From positions 124,001 through 188,000 of the forward strand of contig KV918898.1 of NCBI GenBank assembly GCA_002049455.2: a stretch of 64,000 nucleotides of DNA. Reading direction: 5' to 3'. Made by a program: the position numbers and the translations under genes. This DNA comes from Porphyra umbilicalis. Taxonomy: Eukaryota; Rhodophyta; Bangiophyceae; Bangiales; Bangiaceae. Positions 11,008-20,820 of this stretch are shown piece after piece (position 1 is the first letter of the stretch; the number at the start of each line of letters is the position of its first letter). The notes beneath the pieces are model-generated. The model saw only the letters and a program-made list of their open reading frames with translations, was not told the origin of the DNA and did no database searches.

Positions 11008-11303
11008 CTACCACGAGGAGTGGAGCTGGTTGACCGAGAGGCCTCGGGTCCCCGTCGACGTCTGTCCCTTCCGCGATGATCCCCCGGGTGACCCCTGGCT
11101 GGCCAGCGCCATGAAGTCCTTGGCTGCCCGATACTTCCCCGCCACGTACGTCGATAACTGCTGGTAGCTTCGCTGCGCCGAGTTGTACACGAAGGCATCC
11201 GTCCGTAGATACTCCGGTAGGCCTTGAATCAGCTGCTGTTTCATCGTCCCCTCGGAGTGGATGTTGCCGCAAAGCTCAGCGAGGCTCCGTCGACGTGCCG
11301 CGA
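11008..11303 (-). CDS. Chromovirus gag, C-terminal part
   Basis: A minus-strand stretch reading ARRRSLAELCGNIHSEG, LIQGLPEYLR and YQQLSTYVAGKYRA resembles the C-terminal helical part of Ty3/gypsy gag, just before the zinc knuckle. Homology stops at about 11303, where the 24-kb island begins; the N-terminal part of the same gag is at 35351-36892. Confidence 0.7.
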
Positions 11304-12319
11304 TGGTTAGAAGCGTCAACTTGCACACTATCCGTACATGTATTTTTACACGATGGCCGTACGTTGGGCGTTTGTGAGGTCCAACCATGTAGAAAGAGGG
11401 TTTTTTTCTCGTTCAGATGGCTTGAAACGGGGGGTCTGTGCTTCAGACGAGCTGGAAACGAGGATGCGTGCTGCATATGACCGCGTCGGGTGAGGAATTG
11501 AAGACGTAGTTGGTGAAACATGCCCCTGAGATGCTCTGGACGGTGTTTTAGTTCTTCAAATTTTTGAACGCGCAGGAGAGGGCCAACATTGGGGACGGCC
11601 GAGAGTCGTGGAATGTGGTGTGACCGTAGCGCGCAGTGACTGAAGCAGGCAGTCGCGAGTGGCGTGACGCAGCTGCCCGCGTGGTTCTGTGCGCGGACCT
11701 GTGACGAGGAGAGGGCGGCGTCGTGCGTGTGGCCCGTGCGAGGGAGTGGTGGTGTCGCGGTGGCGGATCCGGCCGTGCGGGATGTCGCACAACTGACCGC
11801 GCGGTACGTCGTGGGGGGAGGAGAACGGACAGGGGGGTACGTTCGGGGGGCTGTGGAGGGGTTGAGGGGCCGTGGGGCTGGAGGGGGGGAGGGGTGAAGA
11901 CGCCGCTGGCTAGCCGGTGGCAGCCCCTACGGCGGCGGCGGCGGACCCTGCGCCCGCGCCCCCTGCTGCGATAGGCTTGCTACTGGCAACAAGCCTAGCC
12001 ATCATGGACGAGGGGGCGGGAGTGGCGTGGCGTTTGCCCCAGGGGGCGGGTGGACTTCGCAGTAGCGGCGGCGGAGGCGGACGTGGGTGTGAGGCCGGTG
12101 GGCTGGGGGGGTGAGGCTGTCTGCGAGCCGTGCGTGGCTTGGGACTGTCGCAAGCACGGCGTCGCCTGGGTGGGGGGCCGGCGCGCTCCGGGGCGGACGG
12201 CTCTGGCGCGCGCGCCTGCCCGTGGACGCCCGCAATGACATAAAAATAAAAACCAATGCAGTGCATGAAAAATATAACCACGTGCCAAGTGAAGCGCGAC
12301 GCGGCATGCTTCAAGTCTA
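11304..12319. other. No gene recognised
   Basis: G-rich DNA (11800-11900) followed by AT-richer DNA (12230-12300). Frames on both strands are short and low-complexity. A small perfect stem (taggcttg against caagccta) lies at 11973-11998. Nothing supports a function. Confidence 0.5.
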
Positions 12320-12555
12320 TGGCGCGTCGCCAAAGAATGATCGGATCCGAGCAAGTTCCACAGCAAGTTGCAGCATGCTGTGACCGTGCTGTGACTGTGC
12401 TTGGAAATAAAATTGCATGCTGAGGGCTCCTGGATGGCTCTGTGGAAGGCAAGGACGATCACAGCAATTTTAAATTCTGTGCTGTGAGCTGCTGTGAACT
12501 GCTGTGACTTGCTGTGAGCGTTTCTCAGATCCGATCATTCTTTGGCGACGCGCCA
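12320..12555. mobile_element. TA-flanked MITE, 236 bp
   Basis: Terminal inverted repeats of at least 28 bp (outer end tggcgcgtcgccaaagaa) face each other at 12320-12351 and 12524-12555. A TA dinucleotide lies directly outside each end (12318-12319, 12556-12557). That is the target duplication of Tc1/mariner-type elements. The interior is AT-richer and carries runs of a gctgtga motif on both sides of the centre. No coding capacity. Confidence 0.85.
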
Positions 12556-12614
12556 TAAATAATGCTCCAGAACGTACTCGTATAGATGGTCTTCGATCAC
12601 AGCACAACTCCAGG

Positions 12615-12644
12615 CCAGGGTGTTTTCGCGTACGCGCTTTCAGT
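12615..12644. repeat. 30-bp motif shared with 57435-57464
   Basis: A block around the palindromic core cgcgtacgcg, beginning ccagggtgtttt and ending gctttcagt, recurs 45 kb away with a single difference. Flanks are unrelated. It could be a transposon end or a protein-binding site. Confidence 0.6.
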
Positions 12645-12740
12645 ACAAGAAGACCGCCCTTGACTAAAATTTAGGTGTGAGCGGCAGCGGCTGGCGCTGC
12701 CGGCGGCGGGGCGCCCCCCGCCCCGAGTACCGGTAATGCC

Positions 12741-12800
12741 AGGGTTGGATTGTGGATTAGTAGGGTTGGATCGTGTAGTTGGGGTTGGATCGTGTATTAG
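12741..12800. repeat. Short tandem repeat, about 20-bp unit, three copies
   Basis: Three successive copies of a unit containing gggttggatcgtgta. Non-coding. Confidence 0.7.
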
Positions 12801-12846
12801 GTACCACTAATGGTGTGCTAAGAGCGCGTGTGGCAAAACAGCCGCG

Positions 12847-12857
12847 GGTTCGAACCC
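12847..12857 (+). promoter_or_regulatory. Pol III B-box-like sequence in a tRNA-like relic
   Basis: GGTTCGAACCC is a perfect B box, and ccggatcgcccgca after it resembles the 3' half of a tRNA. No matching 5' acceptor strand or convincing A box is present upstream, so this is more likely a tRNA-derived relic or SINE head than a working tRNA gene. Confidence 0.35.
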
Positions 12858-13067
12858 CGGATCGCCCGCAAAGAAGCCAGGCGCTATCAGGGCGTGCGGC
12901 TATCAGGGCGTGCGCGCCCCCCACCTCCGCTACGCCCCCACCGCGTCCATAAAGGGCGCTGCGCGCATCATGTAGGCCCCACTTTTTGGGCGCCCCGCAC
13001 GCTCCATGGAGGCGCCTGTGCAGTGTTTCCCGGGGCAAATCCTGGAGGCAGCCACGCTCCGCTCTGC

Positions 13068-13169
13068 GCGAAAAACGCAGTGTCATCTCGGCACCCTCGG
13101 GGCCCGGCTCCGGCGCTCCGCGCCTACGCTCGGGCCCCGAGGGTGCCTCGCTGACACTGCGTTTTTCGC
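13068..13169. repeat. Long hairpin with 38-bp arms
   Basis: The left arm starts gcgaaaaacgcagtgtca and the right arm is its complement, with four mismatched positions in mid-arm. The arms frame a GC-rich loop of about 26 bp. It may be a tiny MITE or a structured RNA. It lies about 1.1 kb upstream of the hydrolase gene. Confidence 0.7.
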
Positions 13170-13319
13170 CGCAGTGCTCGCTACCAAATTTATATAGAAA
13201 GATGACCCGTGCATTCCGGGACATGTGCTTGATTTGGCGGCGTGCTGTGATTGGACACGAAGCCTTGGATCGATATTCATCGCATCAAACCCCCCTTTCC
13301 AAGGCTGGCATTATCTGAG

Positions 13320-14309
13320 TTGGGTGCGTCGCCGGCATGATGGGGGGGGCGAGCCGCGGGCGGCGAGCGACCCGTCCGTGCCGAAAAACAAGAAAGTGGG
13401 GGGGGAGGGAGCGCCGCCCATGCTGCCGCCGCCGCGCCACCCGCACCGCCGCCGTCGCGGGGGCCGTCACCGCCACCGCCCCTGCCGCCGCCGCCGCCGC
13501 CGCCGTCACGCGCGGGCGACCTGGGGGCGCGACGGCGCGCCCGCCGCCGCGTCGTGACGCAGGTGGGGGGGCGGTGGCGGCGGGCCGCTCGGCGGTCGCC
13601 CCGCCGAGCGCCGCCCCCCCCCCCCCCCCCCCCGCGCACCGGTCGAGCGCCGCCGCCGCGGCCGCCGTGCGCCCGCCGGGGCGGGTCGGTGGGCGCACAA
13701 ACAACACCACAAAAAAGAAAAAAAAAAAAAGGCGCCGCCCACTGGCGCGCGGCGCGGCGCCCGCGACGACGCCCCCCCCCCCCCCCCTCGCGGTGGACGC
13801 GGACGCGCGCCACGGCGGCCGCGGGCGATCGCCACCCCCCGCCCTTGCCGCCGCGGGGTGGGGGACCCGCCGGCCGTCGCCCACCACGCCGTCGTTGCGC
13901 GGCGGCCCGGCGGGCCGGCGGCGCCCCCCGGCGCGGCGCGGCAGCGCGGCGGGCGGCCGCCGCCGCCGCGGCCGGCGGTCGGCGCGGGGGCCCGCAGGCC
14001 CCCCCCCCCCGCGGGCGGGGGCGCCACGACGGCGGCGGCGGCGGCGGCGGCGGGGGCCACCCCCGCCCCCCCCCCCCGGTCCGACGCTGCGGGGCGGCGG
14101 GCGGGCCGCCGCCGACGCGGTGCGACGCGGCGCGGCCGCGGACCGGGCGCCCGTGCCGGCGGCGCGAGCGCACCGGCGGGCGGGGAAGGGACGGCAGGGG
14201 TGGGAGGGGGCGCCGCCGCGCAACGGCGGCGGGGGCCGGGCGCCCACGGCGGGGCGACCGGGGGTGGGCGGGGGTCCCGCCGCGGGTCCCGCCGTGGCCG
14301 TCGGCCACG
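13320..14309. other. Extremely GC-rich low-complexity DNA
   Basis: Dense GCC/GGC triplets, a 19-C run (13615-13633), an A run (13712-13730) and further C runs. All six frames stay open for long distances because stop codons are rare at this composition. No domain is visible. It may hold the promoter or 5' exon of the hydrolase gene. Confidence 0.55.
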
Positions 14310-15362
14310 ATGGCCGACGCCGCCCCCGATTTTCGATCCGCAGCGGCCCGCGCCGCAGCGGCGCACGCCCGAGGCGGCAGCTGCAGCTGCCGGCAGCTCG
14401 AGCGCTGCACGCTGCAGCGTGCCGGTGTGTGGCGCGTCCCCGCGACACCACGCCGGCGCGGGTGTCCCGTGCGCCGACCCCCCGCGTGCCCTCCTCTCTC
14501 CCTCCTCTCGTCCCCCTCCCCCCCCAACCCGCAGGGGCGATGCCCCCCCCCTCCCCACCTCCATCCCCGTCGCCCCCGGGGTGGCGCTCGAGGGGTTCCT
14601 CTACTCCCCCCCCCCCCCCGGGCGGGGGCGGCGGCGGCGCCCGCCGCCGCCCCCCGCGTCGGCCTTGTGCTCCTCCACCCCCACCCGCGCCTCGGCGGCG
14701 CGGCGGACAATGGGGTCGTCGTCGGCCTCGCGTCGGCCGCCGCCGCCGCGGGGGTGCCCGCGCTGGCGGTCAACGCGCGGGGCGTCGGCGGCTCGGGGGG
14801 GGGGGGGGTGGCTCCGCATCCCCCCGACGGCCGCCGACGATGCGGTGGCGGCGGTGGCGTGGCTTGCCGCCCGCCTCGCCGGCGGCGGTGGGGGAGGGGG
14901 TGCGCATGCCGGTGGGGGTGGGGGTGGGGATGCCGCCACGGCCGCCGCGCCGCCGCCGCCGCCGCCACCCCCGACCGTCGCCCTCCTCGGCTACTCGTAC
15001 GGCGCGGGCGTTGCGCTGCGTGCGGTCGGGCGGCTGCCACTCGTCCTCGTCTCCCCGCCCGTCGGCGCCGTCGCGTCGTTTGCACTCGGCGTGACGGTCC
15101 CCCGCGGCGGACGCGGCGGCGGCGGCGGCGGCGGCAGCGCGCCCGCCCTGTGGGTCGCCGGCGACCACAATGTGTTTGCGGGCGCGGCCGACGTGCGCCG
15201 CGCCGCGGCGGCGGCGGCGGGCGCGGCGCGCGACGGCTCGGGGGTGGAGGTGGTGGTCGTGCCTGGCGCGGGGCACTTTTGGGAGGTGGGCTTTGGCACC
15301 CTCTGCCGGGCGGTGGTTGGGTGGCTCGTTGCGCTGCGGCCCGCCGTGGGGGGGGGGGGTGA
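14310..15362 (+). CDS. Alpha/beta hydrolase of the COG2945 type
   Basis: Protein blocks of a small serine hydrolase appear in order: ALEGFLYSP (about 14581-14610), LLHPHPRLGGAADNGVVVGL and LAVNARGVGGSG (14670-14800), DDAVAAVAWLAARL (about 14835), the nucleophile elbow LLGYSYGAGVALRA with its Ser codon at 14995, LVLVSPPVG, LWVAGDHNVF with the probable acid, and VPGAGHFWEVGF with the catalytic His (CAC at 15274). The family acts on small esters or lactones; the substrate is unknown. The blocks do not share one frame: the frame switches at the C run near 14610-14620 and back at the G run near 14797-14806, both long homopolymers. A pyrimidine tract ending gcag at 14534 looks like a 3' splice site, which would make ATG 14310 a first exon. 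The stop is probably the TGA at 15360-15362, again after a G run. Confidence 0.7.
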   Translation: MADAAPDFRSAAARAAAAHARGGSCSCRQLERCTLQRAGVWRVPATPRRRGCPVRRPPACPPLSLLSSPSPPNPQGRCPPPPHLHPRRPRGGARGVPLLPPPPRAGAAAAPAAAPRVGLVLLHPHPRLGGAADNGVVVGLASAAAAAGVPALAVNARGVGGSGGGGVAPHPPDGRRRCGGGGGVACRPPRRRRWGRGCACRWGWGWGCRHGRRAAAAAATPDRRPPRLLVRRGRCAACGRAAATRPRLPARRRRRVVCTRRDGPPRRTRRRRRRRQRARPVGRRRPQCVCGRGRRAPRRGGGGGRGARRLGGGGGGRAWRGALLGGGLWHPLPGGGWVARCAAARRGGGG

Positions 15363-15490
15363 GCGCCGCCCAAACGCGCGCGCGCGGCGGCCTCTATGCA
15401 CAGCAGGCAAGCGCCCGGCGGGCACGCATTTTCCACACGCGCCAACGAGCACGCGGCCCCCCCCAACGCCCCGACGCGCCACCCCCGCTA

Positions 15491-16160
15491 CTACGCGTTG
15501 CCGGCCTCCCGCGGGCGGCGGCCGACGTGCACGGGTTTTGACCGGCCGCCGCCCGCGTCGCAGCCGCCCTCCCCCCCCCCCCCGCCGGCATCACTGCAGC
15601 TTGCGGCGGAGCGCGCGGAGCTCCACCTCCACCGCCGCGGCGCGGCAGCGTGCGTCGAGGCGCGCGTCGAGGGCGGACCCCCCCCCCCCCCCCCCCCCAC
15701 CTCCGCGGCGACCTCCCACTCGTCGACCGCCGCCGCCGCCGCGCCCGCCGCCGCATCCACCGCCGCCGCCGCGCCGTCGACCGCCGCGCGCGCGCGCGCC
15801 GACGCGGCCGCCGCTGCGGCCGCCGCACCCGCCGCCGCCGCGCGGCCGGCGAGGCGGCGCAGCTCGACGCGGCGGGCGGCGACCGCCGCCGCGCCCGCGC
15901 GCATGCGCGCCGCCTCGTCGGCGGCCGCGTCGGCGGCGGCGGTCGCCGCCGCCGCCGCCGCGTCGGCGGCGTGCGCGCGCGCCAGCGCGGCGGCGGCGAG
16001 CGCCTCGTTGCCGCTGCCGAGGGCGACGCGCGTGCACGCCCGCCACGCGGCCGCGTCGGCGGTCGCCGTTGCCGCGTGGCGGGTGGCCGACCGGGCGGCG
16101 CCCGTGGCGGCGGCGGTGGCGGTGGCTGCCGCCGCGGCGGCGCCGTCGAGGTCGACCATG
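15491..16160 (-). CDS. Ala-rich coiled-coil protein resembling PspA/IM30 (VIPP1)
   Basis: A minus-strand frame starting MVDLDGAAAA runs for about 220 residues, almost all helix-forming (Ala, Arg, Glu, Asp). The stretch AAWRACTRVALGSGNEALAA is followed by AALARAHAAD, later RRVELRRLAGRAAAAG. It matches the pattern of the PspA/IM30 family, where W-x-x-R-A-x-x-AL-x-x-G-x-E-x-LA-x-x-AL is the best-kept stretch. VIPP1 shapes thylakoid and envelope membranes in photosynthetic cells. Similarity is by pattern only; extreme Ala drift makes chance likeness possible. The 5' end is open: an in-frame ATG is used, but the frame continues upstream to 16435 and ELRTA before the Met also looks coding. Convergent with the hydrolase, about 130 bp apart. 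Confidence 0.45.
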
Positions 16161-16435
16161 GCGGTGCGCAGCTCCGTGAGAGCGGGGTGCCGAGGGGAGA
16201 GAGCAGCGGGCGACGTGGGCAGGCGGCCGCCCTGGGTGCGGCAGCCGGGAGAGCTTGGTGTGTGGACGTTTGGGGCGCACGCGGTGCCTGTGGGCCAAGG
16301 CGGCCCCTGGACGGGGTCGGAGCACCCCGCCTGGGCGGCGCTGGGGGTAGATAAGCAGGGAGTGCGAGCCCAGGGAGTAGGACAGAGGGAGTAGGCAACT
16401 ACACTTTGACCACCACCACCCTCGATTGACAACAC

Positions 16436-17245
16436 TCACCCCTCACCCAGGGCACGGCCAGGCGCACGGCGGACCATCACCCCCGTGGCTGTTCTGCCGG
16501 CGCGCGCGCGGCACGTTGGCGCTTTCCGCCCCACCGCCGTCTGTGCTGCTCCCGCCCTTCTGCGCAATGCCCTCTGCATCTTTGTGTGTGGGGCACGTCG
16601 GTGCGTCGCTCTGGGGGGCGCTACGCCGCACCCCCTGCGGCCAACCACTCCCCCGTCTGGGGTGCGCCCGCGCGCACGGGCGCAGACGGCGCCGCGGGGC
16701 TCACGGTGGCGCCAAACGGTGCATCTTTGCCGGCCGCCTCGTGCGGCGGCGGCGACCCTTGCCTGCCGTCAATCATAGAGACGTGGACCGTTTTGTTCAC
16801 TGGGCCAGACTGGGTGCCGCGTGCGACGCACGGGGCTCAAACAGGGGGAAGAGGCGGCGAGCGGAGCGGGGGAGGGGGCGATCCGCCTGCATGGCCGCCG
16901 CCATTGCGCCTCACGGCTCCAACCGCCGCCTCTCTGGTGGGGCGGATACAGGCGGTAGCAGATGCATGGGCGGTCAACCCAGACGGGGCCACCCGAGAAG
17001 AAAGCAAGTGGGGGAGGGGGGGGGTGGGAAGCGGAAGCGCCGACCGCCAGCCCGGCGTGGCTCGCGGCTTGCAGATCCGCCCGCAACCGCAACGTCAGTG
17101 TCAATGGCCCGCCTCGCGCTCTCGCGAGGCGGCCGCGGGGGGAGTCGGGTGTGCAAAAGCCTCCGAGACTGGGGCGCGCGCGCGTGCGCGCCGGCGGGAC
17201 AACGTCAGAGCAAGTCTATCCGTGGGCCATTGTCCTATCGCCATC
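16436..17245. other. No gene recognised
   Basis: Long frames on both strands are Arg/Gly/Pro-rich without a domain. It may contain the promoter of the minus-strand VIPP1-like gene near its left edge. Confidence 0.45.
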
Positions 17246-17640
17246 TGGCCATATTTTTTGGCTATGCCCAAGAGCATCTCTATCAGTCAATTCTTGTGCT
17301 ATATATGCAAATCCAGCTGCTCACCCCCTTCTGGAGACCCATACCTCTCGGATGACTCGCAAAGCACCTTCCAGTACAGATGATGGCCTCGTATGGTTTG
17401 AAGTCTGCCCACAGAGGGCCTGTGGTAAGGTAGCCAAATTAATTCTGAACTGGCGCGTTCGAGAGACGCTGTTGCTCGTCGTTCTATTGGTCCACGTCTT
17501 TGGCACAAAGGATGGCTATAGCTATCCTTCTGGCTATCCTGCGCACATTTGGCAATAAGGATAGCAATATGGCACAGGATATGGCAAAATGACCTCCCGA
17601 TAGAGATGCCCTAGGCCATCGGATGGCAAAACGGCACACC
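17246..17640. repeat. Possible MITE with weak inverted ends
   Basis: An AT-richer block is bounded by imperfect inverted repeats of about 37 bp, each containing gcatctctatc and a gccat-rich half (17246-17283 against 17601-17640). The interior has repeated tatcc/ggata motifs. No target duplication is clear. Confidence 0.4.
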
Positions 17641-17682
17641 GATAGACTGGATCTCATCGGGGCCAGGGGGGGCCCCCCGCGG

Positions 17683-17897
17683 GCGGCGGGCCGCCGGGCG
17701 GCGGGCCACGCCTCCCCCCGCAGCAGCAGTGGGAGGCGCGCGCCTCCCCCGGGGGCGGCGGGCCGCCGGGGGGCGGGCCACGCCACGCGGCGCGGCAGCA
17801 GTCGGACGCGCGCGTGTCCCCCCCACGGGTGGCCGACCGCCCGGCGGCGAGCCACGCCCCCCGCCGCGATCGCAGAGGGACGCGGTCGCGCCGACCA
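17683..17897. repeat. GC-rich tandem repeat, about 72-bp unit, three copies
   Basis: Three diverged head-to-tail units, each with a gggccacgcc-like core and a gcagcag/gcgcgcg tail. Non-coding in appearance. Confidence 0.65.
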
Positions 17898-18924
17898 GCA
17901 CGCGTCGCCCCGTGGGTGGCGTGCCGCCCCAGCGGCCGCCGCCCGGCGGCTGCGCAAGCGTCGCTGGACGAGGCAGCCCAACAGACCGCCGAACAGAACT
18001 GCCTGTTCGGCAACAGGCAAACAGATGCCGATCTGTTGGCCCCTCTGTTCGGGCAACAGACCCCGAACAGAACGTCATTCTGTTTGGCGCCGCTGTTGAC
18101 CTCTCTCGTGGGGGGCCCATACTTTTGCCAGGCCCTCCTGATTGTACAGTAACGGCTCCAATGCAGGGCTTAATGAAGAACCTGGAGACCGGTCGTGTCT
18201 CCATACAACTTGTACATGCAACTGTCAACTAATTCATGATCGCTTTGTGAAAAATGACAACAAGTATAGTAGACACTTCACATGGTTGTCGGATGAGCGG
18301 CAGTTCGCAATCTCCCTGATTGACCTCAGCGTGGGAAGCTGCCTTCCACCTCGAGCCCGCAGCCACCCACGCGCCGTGCACCGTCGTCGTCGACGTCGTC
18401 TTCGTCCGTTGGATGCTACCGCAATCTCTCTCGCAGCACGCTGCCGCTCTGCCGCCCTACTCCCCTAGCCCCCTTTCTCTCTCGTCCCCTTGCCTTCCCA
18501 CCGGCTCTGTTGATGCATCCTGTCCGGGAGCGCTTCTCAACGCCTAGCGTACGTTCCACGTCACACTCCCCGCCCGTGTATGTCTCCTCACTCGAACCGC
18601 CTGTGTGTTCCTCCTGGTCCCGCTTCTTTCCACCTCCGCGTGCACCGAACTCTTGATGTCGCTCGACCGTGGCTCCGCCGTTCTGCTGGCCGGGTGCCCG
18701 CATGCGACGTGAGCTTTTTTTGTTTTTGACATTGTTGACGATTGATGTACTGACTTGCTGCTGTGCACAGTGTGTGCTTCACTGACTCTTCTGGGCACGG
18801 TGTTTCCTTCCTGTGGTACTGTTGACATATTCGTGTCCACCGCGCTTTGGTAGTCATGTTGACCGTAGTGTTGGTAGCTCTCAAAAAAGTGGAGGCGGGC
18901 CTCTCGACGCATCAGTAAGGTTCT

Positions 18925-19500
18925 GACCCGAATGCGGATTCTTCCTGTAACCGGCCGTGTGATTATTTCCTGTCGATCGCCACGTCGGCGGCACGGGCCA
19001 CGACCCGCGGGGGGGTCGAGCCGTCGCTGTGCAACGGCCGTGCCTCGAGCGGTGGCGGGTGGCACGCCTCTTCGGGTGCCACGCCCGCCCCACTCTCCCG
19101 CTCCCCTCTCCGCCGCTGGCGCGTCGCCACCTCCCCTGTCGGTCGGCGGCCGACGCACCGCCTGCCGGTGCCCGCGCGCGCGCGCGTGGCGGCGTGCCGT
19201 GCGTTGCTTGTCGGCGCTCGCGCGCCGCCACCGCCCCTTGTGCCTTTGTGGGGGGGTGGCTGCTGCTCTTGCTCTCTTCCTTGCCTTTGCCGTGGCCCCG
19301 CCGTGCGGCAGGCGCTCGCGCGCCCTCCGCTGCGGCTGTGCCGCGGCCCCTTTCCTGTGCCTTCCCCGTCCCCGGCGGCGTGGGGCGACGGTCGAGGCGG
19401 TGCAGTCCGCGGCGGGCGGTACAAGACCGCCGCGGCGGCGGGGCTGGCCACCGCCGACCCGAGGTCGGCAGCGTCCAGTTCTTCTCGCGTACTCATCCCG
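18925..19500 (+). repeat. DIRS-B long repeat A1
   Basis: 576 bp, beginning gacccgaatgcg. Its partner at 23881-24456 has the same length and about 99 percent identity by eye. Confidence 0.92.
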
Positions 19501-19580
19501 TGCGCTCGAAAAACTATCCTCCCTCCCAGGCCTTCCTGTGGTTCCGTGACCGCTCCGCCGCCCTGTTAGGCTGGCGCACG

Positions 19581-20812
19581 ATGGCTGGTGGACCTGCTGC
19601 CGTCCCCCCCGCCGGGACGCCCTCCACCGATTCGCCCGAGACCGCTGACCTCCGTGCCCGTTTGGCCGCCGCCGAGGCGACCCTGACGGACACGCAGCGG
19701 GACCTGACGACGGCGCGCGACGCCATTGCTGCCCGAGATGCCGCCGCCGCCGACGCCGCCGGCGGGACGGACGACGCGCTCGGTCACCGCGGAGCGCCAG
19801 CTGGCGCTGGCGGTTGACGCGGCTCGGCTGCTGACCGCCTCGCAGCCGCGGGGACGGCGGCGGCTCACGCCGCCCGCCGCGATGCCACCCCCCCGCGGGT
19901 ACTGGCGCCGCGGCCGGCGGTCCCGGCGCCGAGCACCCCCCCGCGGGTGCCCTCGGCGCCACCGGCGCCCCCCTTGGCGGCGACGACGTCGGTGCGTATG
20001 GCGAGTTTGACGAGGGCGACGACGGCGAGGCCGTCGGCGGCTGGGTGCCCACCCGCAGCGGCGGCGCCGTCCGTGCCGGTCTCCCGCGCCGCACACCGGC
20101 CGAAGAATGTGGCGCCTACGACGACGGGTTCGACTTCCCGACGCGCTTCACCTCGTCGGACTGGCTTCAGAGCTTCGACATCCCCCGCTCCGTCTTGCGC
20201 ACGGATGGGCTGCCGATGCCCTTTACGCCATGCGACCCCGTCCACGCGGCCACCTTCCACGTCGGCAGCCGCGACGAGATTGAGGCGCGGCACTGGTACT
20301 GCTCCCTCGCCTGGACGCAGCAGATCTATAATGACGTCTTCGACGCCAAATTCGCCGTCGGCAACACCGAGGAGCACCTTGAGGAGCTCGTCGACTTCTT
20401 CTTCGTCGCTACCCGCCGTGTCTACGCCCTTGGCGTCTCACGCTACGACTACCTTGCCCTTCGGCAGTCCGAGCCCAACCTCGCCGACGCCTTCGCGCAC
20501 GCCGAAGCCATCCCTCGGAACTCCCTCCGGGGTGACGGCGCCCGCCGGTTCATCTCTCGAGTTGTCCGCGCCGAGACCACCGCTTCGGCCAAGATTGGCG
20601 CCGCCGAGCGCAGGTTTGTCTACCCACAGCGCGCAGGCCGAGCCAGCGCCGCTGCGTCCGCTCGTTCTGGGCGAGGCGGCGGCGGCGGCGGGGGTGGCGG
20701 TGGTGGCGGCGGCAGCGGCGGCAGCGGCGGCGGCGGCGGCGCCGGTGGCGGGCGCGGAGGTGGCGGTGGGCGCGGCGGCGCCGGCCGCGGCCGCGGCCGG
20801 GGTCGGGCTTAA
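19581..20812 (+). CDS. DIRS-B gag-like region
   Basis: The region begins MAGGPAAVPP (19581) with a heptad-like Ala/Arg/Asp stretch. A conserved block (20045-20630) follows with FDFPTRF, WYCSLAWTQQIYND, SRYDYLALRQSEP and LADAFAHAEA, then a long Gly/Ala/Arg-rich tail ending GRGRGRA. It is homologous to the DIRS-A region at 2792-3960. Not one open frame; fossil. Confidence 0.75.
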
Positions 20813-20820
20813 ATCTCGCG

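Larger units (their letters stand above)
4367..11303 (-). mobile_element. Ty3/gypsy chromovirus, pol-side block with 3' LTR
   Basis: Minus-strand LTR element bounded by 499-bp LTRs at 4367-4865 and 36925-37423, with TTTAT on both outer sides (4362-4366 and 37424-37428). This block carries, in minus-strand order, the end of gag, a zinc knuckle, protease, RT, RNase H, integrase and chromodomain, then the 3' LTR. The gag start and 5' LTR lie at 35351-37423, beyond a 24-kb insertion. The element also looks broken at several other places (roughly five to eight). LTR divergence counted by eye is about 13 of 499, so it is of moderate age. Confidence 0.9.

Noticed and set aside
12796-12880. tRNA gene around the B box at 12847
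   Set aside because: The T-arm is imperfect and there is no 5' acceptor strand or A box at the right distance, so it is kept only as a tRNA-like relic.
13277-16435. Very long open frames on both strands (up to about 770 residues)
   Set aside because: At this GC content stop codons are rare. Only the frame blocks matching the hydrolase and the VIPP1-like protein have non-random sequence.
16426-17383. Plus-strand frames of 260-310 residues
   Set aside because: Arg/Gly/Pro-rich, no motif, and equally long frames overlap on other strands.
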